A program made the translations under genes and the position numbers. The notes under the pieces are model-generated. The model was not told the DNA's origin and did no database searches. It saw only the letters and a program-made list of their open reading frames with translations. Shown here in pieces: positions 24,301 to 36,300 of a DNA stretch of 64,000 nt. Position 1 is the stretch's first letter; the number at the start of each line of letters is the position of its first letter. This DNA comes from Streptomyces sp. NBC_01754 (lineage in GTDB: Bacteria; Actinomycetota; Actinomycetes; Streptomycetales; Streptomycetaceae). Location of the stretch: positions 7,564,001 through 7,628,000 of the forward strand of contig NZ_CP109132.1 in assembly GCF_035918015.1 (NCBI RefSeq), read 5' to 3'.

Positions 24301-27300
24301 TCGGTGCAGGCGATGCGTGACACCGCCGCGCCGCTGTGGGTCCTGACCCGGGGCGCGGTTTCCGTGGGCGCGTCGGACCGGACGGCGGACCCGTCGCAGG
24401 CGACGGTGTGGGGGCTGGGCCGCGTCGCCGCCCTGGAGCTCCCGCACCGGTGGGGCGGCCTGATCGACCTGCCCGCCGAGTGGAACTCCCAGACCGCCGC
24501 CCGACTCGTCGGCACGCTGGCGAGCGGCACCGAGGACCAGGTCGCGATTCGCGGACCGGTCGTGTACGGGCGCCGGCTGGTACGCGCTACGCCGACGCAG
24601 CGGACCGGGACGGAGTGGAATCCCAGCGGGACGGTCCTGATCACCGGCGGAACCGGCGCGCTGGGCGTGGTGGTGGCCCGCTGGCTGGCCGCCCGCGGCG
24701 CGCCGCATCTGGTGCTGACCAGCCGCCGCGGTGTGGCTCCGGACGGTTTGGTGGAGGAGCTGGCCGCGCTCGGCACCCGAGTCAGCGTGGCCGCGTGCGA
24801 CGTCGCCGACCGCGACGCCCTCGTGGCCGTGATCGCCGGTATTCCGGCGGAGTGGCCGCTCACCGGCATCGTCCACGCGGCCGGCGTCGACGACGCCGAG
24901 GGGCTGGAACAGACCAGCCGGGACGCGATGACCCGGGTGATCAGAAGCAAGGTCGACGGTACGGTCCTGCTGGACGAGCTGACCCGCGATCTGCCGCTCG
25001 ACCAGTTCGTGGTCTTCTCGTCGATCGCGGCGACGTGGGGCAGCGGCGGCCAGGCCGCGTATGCGGCAGGTAACGCGTTCCTGGACGCGTGGGCGCAGTC
25101 CCGCCGGGACCGGGGTCTGCCGGGCACGTCGATCGCCTGGGGGCCGTGGGCCGAGGTGGGCATGGCCGCCCGGGACGAGGCCGAACAACTGCTGCGCCGA
25201 CAGGGACTGTCACCGATGGCCCCGGACCTGGCCGTGCGCGCGCTGGCGCAGACGATCGAGCAGCAGCAGACCTGCGTCACCGTCGCGGATGTGGACTGGC
25301 CCCGGTTCGCCGCGTCGTTCACGCTGGTACGGCCGAGCTCGCTGCTGTCCGACCTTCCTGAGGCGGCCGGGACCGTGGCCGCCGACGGCGACGGCGGTGG
25401 CGACGGCGGCGTCGGCGACGAACTCCGGAATCGGCTGGCCGGCCTCCCGGTCGCCGAGCACCAGCGGGTCCTCCTGGACCTGATCCGGGACGCGGTCGCT
25501 ACCGTCCTGCAGTACCCCGACCCGCAGGCCATCGAACCCGGACGGGCCTTCAAGGACCTCGGGTTCAGCTCGCTCACCGCCGTCGAGCTGCGCGATCTGC
25601 TCGTCGCACGCACGGGGCTGCCACTGCCCGCCACACTGGTCTTCGACTATCCGCTGCCGCTGGCGCTGGCGCAGTACCTCATCGGGCAGCTGCTCGGCGA
25701 GGCCGACCACTCCCGTACGCCGGCGTCGTCCACGCCCGTCGACGCCGCTGAGCCGATCGCGATCGTGGGCATGGCTTGCCGGTATCCCGGTGGGGTGACG
25801 TCTCCGGAGCAGTTGTGGGATCTGGTTGAGGGTGCGGGTGATGGGATCACGTCGTTCCCGACCGATCGTGGCTGGCCGGTGGAGGCGTTGGGTGGTGTGA
25901 CGGGGCTGGGCGGGTTCATGGCCGGTGTGGCCGAGTTCGATGCCGACCTGTTCGGTATTTCGCCGCGTGAGGCGTTGGCGATGGATCCTCAGCAGCGTTT
26001 GCTGTTGGAGGCGGCGTGGGAGACGTTCGAGTCGGCCGGGGTGGATCCGCGGCGGGTGCGTGGCGGGCAGATCGGGGTGTTCGCGGGTGCTGCCCCGTCC
26101 GGATACGGCAGTGCGGGGATGCCGGGTGCTGAGGGGCATCTGATCACCGGTACGGCGGGCAGTGTGATCTCCGGCCGTATCTCGTACACCTTCGGGCTCG
26201 AGGGGCCGGCGGTGACGGTGGACACGGCGTGTTCGTCGTCGCTGGTGGCCATTCATCTGGCCGCGCAGGCGCTGCGGGCGGGTGAGTGCGACATGGCGTT
26301 GGCCGGGGGTGTGACGGCGATGGTCACGCCGGGTGCCTTCATCGAGTTCGACCGGCAGGACGGCCTGGCGGCGGACGGCCGGTGCAAGGCGTTCGCGGCG
26401 GCGGCCGACGGGACGGGGTGGTCGGAGGGTGTCGGTCTGCTGCTGGTCGAGCGGTTGTCGGACGCGCGGCGCAACGGGCACCGGATCCTGGGTGTGGTGC
26501 GGGGAAGTGCGGTCAATCAGGACGGTGCGTCGAACGGTCTGTCAGCGCCGAACGGTCCCTCCCAGCAGCGGGTGATCCGTCAGGCGTTGGCGAACGCCCG
26601 TCTCACCACGGCCGATGTGGACGCGGTGGAGGCACACGGGACCGGGACCCGGCTGGGCGACCCGATCGAGGCACAGGCGTTGCTGGCGACCTACGGCCAG
26701 GACCGTGACACCGACGAGCCGCTGTGGCTGGGCTCGGTGAAGTCGAACATCGGTCACACCCAGTCCGCGGCGGGCGTCGCGGGCGTGATCAAGATGATCA
26801 TGGCGATGCGGCGCGGTGTGCTCCCGGCGACGCTGCACGTGGACGAACCATCCCCGCAGGTGGAATGGTCCGCCGGCGCGGTGGAACTACTCACCGAGGC
26901 GCGGGAATGGCCCGAGGTGGACCGGCCGCGCAGGGCGGCGGTGTCCTCGTTCGGAATCAGCGGGACCAACGCACACATCATCCTGGAACAGGCGCCGGAG
27001 CCGGAGCCGGAGGCGGAGTCGGCTTCGCTGGGTGCGCCGTCGCGGGGTTCGGATGCGGCGGTCCTGGGTTCGGGTGTGGCGGTGTGGCCTGTGTCGGCGA
27101 AGTCTGCTGCTGGGCTGAAGGCGCAGATCGAGCGGTTGCGGTCGTTCGTGGCTGACGCCCCCGGGCTGGATGTGGTGGATGTCGGTTGGTCGCTGGCGAC
27201 GACGCGTGCTGGTCTTGAGCATCGTGCGGTGGTGGTGGGCGGGGGCCGGGAGGAGTTGCTGGCCGGTCTGTCGGTGGCTGCGCCGGGTGTTGCGGGTTCC

Positions 27301-30300
27301 GGTGGTGTGGTGTTCGTGTTCCCGGGTCAGGGTTCGCAGTGGGTCGGGATGGCCCGGGGGCTGTGGGAGTCCTCGGCGGTGTTCCGGGAGCGGCTGGCCG
27401 AGTGCGAGGCCGCACTCTCCGGGTATGTGGACTGGTCGTTGACGGATGTGCTGCTGAACGACGGGGATCTCGCCCGGGTGGATGTGGTGCAGCCGGTGCT
27501 GTGGGCGGTGATGGTGGCCCTGGCCGAGGTGTGGCGGTCGGCCGGCGTCGTACCGTCGGTGGTGGTGGGCCATTCGCAGGGTGAGATCGCGGCTGCGTGT
27601 GTGGCGGGCCGGCTGTCGCTTCAGGACGCGGCGCGGGTGGTGGCGTTGCGGTCGAAGGCTCTGGTGGCTGTGGCCGGTGGTGGTGGCATGGTGTCGGTGG
27701 CCGCCGGCCGGGACACGGTCGGGGACCTGCTGGCCGGCTCGGCGGGACAGGTGTCGGTCGCGGCGGTGAACGGCCCGTCGTCCACCGTGGTCTCCGGCGA
27801 CACCGACGCCCTCGACACACTGATCGCCGCATGCGAACAGCGCGGGATACGTGCACGACGCGTCCCGGTGGACTACGCCTCACACTCACCGCAGATGGAA
27901 CAACTACGCGAACAGATCCTCGCGGACCTGGCCCCGGTGTCCCCGGCCACCGGCACGATCCCGATGTTCTCCACCCTGACCGGCGCCCCCGTCGACGGCG
28001 GGCTCGACGCGCAGTACTGGTTCGACAACCTGCGCTCCACCGTGGAGTTCGAGGACGCCATCCGCACGTTGCTGGACCAGGGCATGCGCACCTTCATCGA
28101 GGTCAGCGCTCATCCGGTCCTCACGGTCGGTATCGAGGAGACCCTCGACACCACCGGCACCGAGGCCACCGTGCTCGGCACACTCCGCCGCGACGAGGGC
28201 GGCACCCACCGACTCCTGTCCGCCCTCGGCGAAGCATGGAGAGCCGGAGCCCCGGTGGACTGGTCCACAGTGCTCACCGGACACCGCACCCAACTCCCCA
28301 CCTACGCCTTCCAGCGCCAGAGGTTCTGGCCGGAGTATTCGATGCAGGCGGTCGGTGGCGATGGTGCCGATTCTGCGTTCTGGGATGCGGTGGAGCGTGA
28401 GGATCTGGAGGAACTGGCCGGTCTGGAGTCGGCGTTGCCGGCGTTGTCCGAGTGGCGGCGACGTCACCAGGAGCGCTCGACACTGGACTCCTGGCGCTAC
28501 CAGATCACCTGGAAGCCACTGACCGATCTCCCCCCGGCGTCCTTGTCCGGCATCTGGGTGATCGTCGGACCCGAGGACGCGGACATATCCACGGCACTGT
28601 CCATAGCGGGCGCGACGGTGGTGAACGTGCCCGTCGATGAGGTTGCGCAGCTGCCTGATGTGGCGGGGGTGGTGCTGCTCGCATCCGGGTGGGCGGACAC
28701 GCTGGCTGCGGTGCAGGCGCTGGGTGAGGTCTCGGCACCGTTGTGGGTGCTCACACGCGGCGCGGTGTCGGTGGGCCGCTCCGATCGGCTGGAGAGTCCG
28801 GATCTGGCTGCGGTGTGGGGTCTGGGCCGGGTCGCGGCACTGGAGATCCCGCAGCGCTGGGGCGGCCTGGTCGATGTTCCGGCCGAACTAGATGCCAGGG
28901 CCGGTGCCCGGCTCGCGAGCATTCTCACCGGGGGTGGCGGAGAGGACCAGGTCGCGGTACGTGCCTCCGGTGTGTATGGGCGTCGTCTGGCGCATGCGGT
29001 GCCGGTCGCGCCGATCGAGGCCGGCTGGAGTCCGTCGGGCACCGTGTTGATCACCGGTGGCACCGGCGCCCTCGGCGCCCAGGTGGCCCGGTGGCTGGCG
29101 GGCCGCGGCGTGCCACACCTGGTGCTCACCAGCCGCAGCGGTGTCGCTCCGGACGGGTTGGCCGAGGAACTGACCGAGCTCGGCGCACAAGTGACGGTGA
29201 CCGCCTGCGACGTCACCGACCGGAACGCGCTCGCCGGCGTGATCGCCGGTATCCCGGCCGAACGGCCGCTGGCCGGCATCGTGCACACGGCCGGGATCGT
29301 GGACACGGAGGGACTGGAGCAGACCACCCCGGAGGCGTTCGCGGAGGTGCTGCGCGCCAAGGTCGACGGGACCGTGTATCTGGACGAGTTGACGCGGGAT
29401 CTGCCGCTCGACCTGTTCGTGGTGTTCTCCTCGATCGCCGCGACCTGGGGCAGCGGCAGCCAAGGCGCCTACGCCGCCGGCAACGCGTTCCTGGACGCCT
29501 GGATCCAGCACCGCCACGACCGCGGACTTCCGGGCACATCCGTGGCCTGGGGTGCGTGGGGCGGCGGGGGCATGGTGGCCCGCGGCGAGACGGAGCGGGC
29601 TCTGCGCCGACGCGGGCTGTTGCCGATGGAACCGGCCCTGGCGATTCAGGCTCTGGCCGCGTCGGTGGACGGCAACGAGCCGTGTGTGACGGTCGCCGAT
29701 GTGGACTGGTCGGTGTTCGCTCCGGCGTTCACCTCGGTACGCCCCAGTGTGTTGCTGTCGGACCTTCCCGAAGCGGCGGACTCTTTGGAGGCGGATTCCA
29801 GTGCTGAAGCCGACTCGGGGCTTCGGCAACAGCTGTCCGGTGTCACGGTCGCGGAGCGGCGTCAGGTGGTGCTGGACCTGGTGCGTGCGCAGGCCGCGCA
29901 GGTACTGGGGCATGGAGGCGCCGAAGCGATCGAACCCGGCCGGGCGTTCCGGGACCTCGGCTTCGACTCGCTGATGGCGGTCGAGCTGCGCAACCTCCTG
30001 ACCACGCACACCGGGTTGTCACTGCCGGCGACGCTGGTCTTCGACTACCCCAGCCCACTGGTCCTGAGCGATTACCTCCTGGCACAACTCACCGGAGACG
30101 CGGAGCAGGACACCGCACTTCCGGCGCACAGCACGAACACGCTGTCGGACGAGCCCATCGCGATCGTCGGCATGGCCTGCCGGTATCCCGGCGGGGTGAC
30201 CTCCCCGGAGCAGCTGTGGGATCTGGTCGAGGGTGCGGGCGAAGGGATCGCACCTTTCCCGACCGACCGAGGTTGGGCGCTCGACGGTCTGGGCGACTAC

Positions 30301-33300
30301 ACGCCGGTCGGCGGGTTCGTCTACGACGCGGACGAGTTCGATGCCGACCTGTTCGGTATCTCGCCGCGTGAGGCGTTGGCGATGGATCCACAGCAGCGTT
30401 TGCTGCTGGAGACGGCATGGGAGACGTTCGAGTCGGCCGGGGTGGACCCGCGGTCGCTGAAGGGCGAAAGCGTCGGGGTGTTCGCGGGCGCGTCCTCGTC
30501 CACCTACGGCCTCGGCGGAGTGCCAGGTGCTGAAGGGCACGTGCTGTCGGGCACGTCGAACAGTGTGATCTCCGGCCGTGTGTCGTATGTGTTCGGACTG
30601 GAGGGCCCTGCTGTCACCGTGGACACGGCGTGTTCCTCCTCCCTGGTTGCTCTGCATCTGGCGGCGCAGGCGCTGCGGTCGGGTGAGTGCAGCCTGGCGC
30701 TCGCCGGTGGTGTGACGGTGGTGGTCAGCCCTGGGGCGTTCGCCGAGTTCGACCGCCAGGACGGCCTGGCGGCGGATGGCCGCTGCAAGTCGTTCGCCGC
30801 AGCGGCAGACGGGACCGGCTGGGCCGAAGGCGTCGGCCTGCTGCTGGTCGAACGGCTCTCGGACGCACAGCGTAACGGGCACCACATCCTGGGCGTGGTC
30901 CGCGGAAGTGCGGTCAACCAGGACGGTGCGTCCAACGGCCTGACGGCGCCGAACGGCCCCTCTCAGCAGCGCGTCATCCGCCAGGCACTCGCCAACGCCC
31001 ACCTGACGACCGCGGACGTGGACACCGTCGAGGCGCACGGCACCGGCACCCGCCTGGGTGACCCGATCGAGGCACAGGCGCTGCTGGCCACCTACGGCCA
31101 GGACCGTGGCGAGGGCAGCGAGCCGCTGTGGCTGGGCTCGATCAAGTCGAACATCGGCCATGCGCAGGCAGCCGCCGGTATCGCCGGTGTGATCAAGATG
31201 GTCATGGCGATGCAACACGGGGCGATGCCTGCGACGCTGCACGTGGACGAACCATCCCCGCAGGTGGAATGGTCCGCCGGTGCGGTCGAACTGCTGACCG
31301 AGGCCCGGACCTGGCCGGAGGTGGATCGTCCGCGCCGTGCGGCGGTGTCCGCGTTCGGGATCAGCGGTACCAACGCGCACGTCATCCTGGAGCAGGCTCC
31401 TGAGCCTGTCGAACAGGAGCTGGTCATCGAGCCGTCGGCGCCACGACCCGACACGGTGCCGTGGGTGCTGTCGGCGAAGTCCGAGACCGCGTTGCAGGCG
31501 CAGGTGGAGCGGCTGCGGTCGTTCATCGCCGAGCAGCCGGAGCTGGACGCGGTGGACGTCGGCTGGTCGCTGGCGACCAGCCGGGCCGCGCTGGAACACC
31601 GTGTGGTCCTGGCCGGCGGAGACGTACTCGCGACCGGCACGGCGGGCGAGGGCCGGCTGGCGGTGCTGTTCACCGGCCAGGGCTCGCAGCGTCCCGGCAT
31701 GGGCCTGGGGCTGTACGAGGCGTTCCCGGTGTTCGCCGAGGCGTTCGACGCGGTGTGTGTCCGGCTGGATGTGCGGCTGGAGCGTCCGCTGCGCGAGGTC
31801 CTGAGCGACGGGGTCGGTCTGGACCGGACGATGTGGGCGCAGGCGGGCCTGTTCGCCCTCGAAGTCGCCCTGTTCCGGCTCGTCGAGTCGTGGGGTGTGG
31901 TCCCGGATGTACTCCTGGGTCACTCGCTCGGTGAGATCGTCGCCGCCCACGTCGCGGGAATCCTCGACCTGGACGACGCGTGCACCCTGGTGGCCGAACG
32001 CGGCCGCCTGATGCAGGCACTCCCGTCCGGCGGCGGAATGCTCGCCGTCCAGGCCACCGAGACGGACGTCGCCGACTCCGGGCTGGACCTCGCCGCCGTC
32101 AACGGCCCGCGCTCTGTGGTGCTGTCCGGTGACATCGAGGCGATCGAGCGGTATGCGGCCGAATGCGCGAAGCAGGGGCGGCGGTTCAACGTCCTGACGG
32201 TGTCCCACGCGTTCCACTCGGCTCTGATGGAGCCGATGCTGGACGAGTTCGCGACCGTCCTGGCCGGGCTGACGTACCACCCCGCACACATCCCGATCGT
32301 GTCGAACCTGACCGGTGCGGTGGCCGAGCCCGGGCTGATGCAGCAGCCGGACTACTGGCTGCGGCAAGTGCGGCAGGCGGTCCGTTTCGCCGATGGCATC
32401 GCGGCCACGGCCGAGCTGGGTGTGACGGCCTATCTGGAGTTGGGCCCGGACGGCGTTCTGTCCGGCATGGCCCAGGACATGGCCGGAGATGCCGTGTTCG
32501 CTTCGATCCTGCGTAAGGACCGCGACGAGACCGACACCGCTTTGTCAGCGATCAGCCGCTTGTGGACGTCGGGTGTCGGCGTCGACTGGCCGATGGTGTT
32601 CACGGGCTGGGGCGGTCGTACGATCCCGTTGCCGACGTATGCGTTCCAGCGCCAGAGGTTCTGGCCGGAGTTTTCGATGCAGGCGGTCGGTGGCGATGGT
32701 GCCGATTCTGCGTTCTGGGATGCGGTGGAGCGTGAGGATCTGGAGGAACTGGCTGGTCTGGAGTCGGCGTTGCCGGCGTTGTCCGAGTGGCGGCGACGTC
32801 ACCAGGAGCGCTCGACACTGGACTCCTGGCGCTACCAGATCACCTGGAAGCCACTGACCGATCTGCCCCTGGCGTCCTTGTCCGGCACCTGGGTGGTCGT
32901 CGGACCCGAGGACGCGGACATATCCACGGCACTGTCCATAGCGGGCGCGACGGTGGTGAACGTGCCCGTCGATGAGGTTGCGCAGCTGCCCGGTGTGGCG
33001 GGGGTGGTGCTGCTCGCGTCCGGGTGGGCGGACACGCTGACTGCGGTGCAGGCGCTGGGTGAGGTCTCGGCGCCGTTGTGGGTGCTCACGCGTGGTGCGG
33101 TGTCGGTGGGCCGCTCCGATCGGCTGGAGAGTCCGGATCTGGCTGCGGTGTGGGGTCTGGGCCGGGTCGCGGCACTGGAGATCCCACAGCGCTGGGGCGG
33201 CCTGATCGACCTGCCGACGGTGCTGGACGCGCGGGCGGGAGCCCGGCTCGCGAGCGTCCTCGCCGGTGGCGGCGAGGACCAGGTCGCGGTACGCGGGTCC

Positions 33301-36300
33301 GGTGTCTACGGCCGCCGCCTGGCGCATGCGGTGCCTGCGGCTGTGACTGGTGCCGGGCGGCAGCCCTCGGGAACGGTGCTGGTCACTGGTGGTACCGGCG
33401 CCCTGGGCGCCCAGGTGGCCCGGTGGCTGGCGGGTCGGGGTGCGCCGCATCTGGTGCTGACCAGTCGTGGCGGTGTCGCTCCGGACGGTCTGGTGAAGGA
33501 GCTGACTGAGCTTGGCGCTCAAGTGACGGTGACCGCCTGTGATGTCACCGACCGGGATGCGCTGGCCGAGGTGATCGCCGGTGTTCCGGAGCAGTGGCCG
33601 CTGGCCGGCATTGTGCACACGGCCGGGATCGGCGATCTCGAAGGCATGGAGCAGACCACCGCGGAGGCGATGGCCCGCGTTCTGGCCCCCAAGGTTGACG
33701 GGACCGTGTATCTGGATGAGTTGACGCAGGATCTGTCGCTCGACCTGTTCGTGGTGTTCTCCTCGATCGCCGCGACCTGGGGCAGCGGCAGTCAGAGCGC
33801 GTACGCGGCCGGCAACGCGTTCCTGGACGCATGGATCCAGCACCGCCACGACCGCGGACTTCCGGGCACATCCGTGGCCTGGGGTCCCTGGGCCGAGGCC
33901 GGTATGGCGGTCCAGGGCGAGGCGGAGCAGGCCCTGCGCCGACGCGGGCTGTCATCGATGGACCCCACCCTGGCGATTCAAGCTCTGGCCGCAGCGGTGG
34001 ACGGCAACGAACCGTGTGTGACGGTCGCCGATGTGGACTGGTCGGTGTTCGCCCCGGCGTTCACCTCGGTACGCCCCAGTGCTCTGCTGTCGGGTCTTCC
34101 GGAGGCAGCAGGCGCACTCGATACCACGCCGAGCAGCGGTACCGAGCCAGAACTGCGTCAGCAGCTCATGGGCGTCACGGCCACGGAGCGGCGCCAGATG
34201 GTGCTGGACCTGGTGCGTGCACAGGCCGCGCAGGTACTGGGACATGGAGGCGCCGAGGCCATCGAACCCGGCCGGGCCTTCCGAGACCTCGGCTTCGACT
34301 CGCTGATGGCGGTCGAGCTGCGCAACCTCCTGACCACGCACACCGGGTCGCCCCTGCCGGCAACACTGGTCTTCGACTACCCGAGCCCGCTGGTCCTGAG
34401 CGATTACCTCCTGGCCCAACTCACCGGAGACGCACCGCAGGACACCGCACTCCCGGCGCACACTACGAGCACGGTCTCGGACGAGCCCATCGCGATCGTG
34501 GGCATGGCTTGCCGGTATCCCGGCGGGGTGACGTCCCCGGAGCAGTTGTGGGATCTGGTCGCCGACACGGTTGACGGTATGTCGGCCTTCCCGGCCGACC
34601 GAGGTTGGGCGCTCGACGGTCTGGGCGACTACACGCCGGTCGGCGGGTTCGTCTACGACGCGGCCGAGTTCGACGCCGACCTGTTCGGTATCTCGCCGCG
34701 CGAAGCCATCGCCATGGACCCGCAGCAGCGACTGTTGCTGGAGGCGGCGTGGGAGACGTTCGAGTCGGCCGGGGTGGACCCGCGGTCGTTGAAGGGCCGC
34801 AGTGTCGGGGTGTTCGCCGGCGCGTCCTCGTCGGGTTACGGCGTGGGCATGCACTTGTCCGAGGCTGCAGACGGTCACCTGCTGACCGGCACGGCGAACA
34901 GTGTGATCTCCGGGCGTGTCTCCTACGCCTTCGGGCTCGAAGGCCCCGCCGTCACCGTCGACACGGCGTGTTCCTCCTCCCTGGTCGCTCTGCATCTGGC
35001 GGCGCAGGCGCTGCGGTCGGGTGAGTGCAGCCTGGCGCTGGCCGGTGGTGTGACGGTGATGGCCTCGGCGAGTGTGTTCGCCGAGTTCGACCGGCAGGAC
35101 GGCCTCGCGACCGATGGGCGTTGCAAGTCGTTCGCCGCGGCCGCCGACGGCACCGGCTGGGCCGAAGGCGTCGGCCTGCTGCTGGTCGAACGGCTCTCGG
35201 ACGCACAGCGCAACGGGCACCACATCCTGGGCGTGGTCCGCGGAAGTGCGGTCAACCAGGACGGTGCGTCCAACGGCCTGACGGCGCCGAACGGCCCCTC
35301 CCAGCAGCGCGTCATCCGCCAGGCACTCGCCAACGCCCAGTTGTCGACCGCGGACGTCGATGTGGTTGAGGCACACGGCACCGGTACGCGGCTCGGTGAC
35401 CCGATCGAGGCGCAGGCATTGCTGGCGACCTACGGCCAGGACCGCGACGATGCCGAGCCGCTGTGGCTGGGCTCGGTCAAGTCGAACATCGGGCACACGC
35501 AGGCAGCCGCCGGTGTGGCCGGCGTGATCAAGATGGTCATGGCGATGCGGCACAGTGTGCTGCCCGCAACCCTGCATGTGGACGAACCGTCGCCGCAGGT
35601 GGACTGGTCCGAGGGCGCGGTCGAGCTGCTGACCGAGACCCGGGAATGGCCTGAGGCGGACCGTCCGCGCAGGGCGGCGGTGTCCTCGTTCGGTATCAGC
35701 GGCACCAACGCCCACGTCATCCTGGAACAGGCTCCTGAGCCCCAGCCAGTGCGTGAGCCTGTGCAGACTCACACACCGGGGTTGGTGCCGTGGCCGGTGT
35801 CCGCGAAGTCCGAGACTGCCTTGCGGGCGCAGGTGGAGCGGCTGCGGTCGTTCGTAACCGAGCGTCCGGAACTGGATCCGGTGGACGTCGGCTGGTCGCT
35901 GGCCACGACCCGGGCCGCGCTGGAGCACCGAGCGGTCGTCACAGGTGACGGCACGCTCGCCTCCGGGACCGTCGCCGAGGGCCGGACCGCGTTCCTGTTC
36001 ACGGGTCAGGGCTCTCAGCGTCCCGGCATGGGCCTGGGGCTGTACGAGGCGTTCCCGGTGTTCGCCGAGGCGTTCGACGCGGTGTGTGCCCGGCTCGACG
36101 TGCGGCTGGAGCGTCCGCTGCGCGAGGTCCTGACCGACGGTGTCGACCTCGATCGGACGATGTGGGCGCAGGCGGGTCTGTTCGCCCTCGAAGTCGCCCT
36201 GTACCGCCTCGTCGAGTCCTGGGGCGTGGTCCCGGACGTGCTCCTGGGCCACTCGCTCGGCGAGATCGTCGCCGCCCATGTGTCCGGGATCCTGTCCCTG

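Noticed and set aside
14291..35740. CRISPR array or insertion sequence as the source of the repeats
   Set aside because: The repeats are kilobase-long coding PKS domains. I saw no short spaced repeats, transposase, terminal inverted repeats or tRNA gene in the window.
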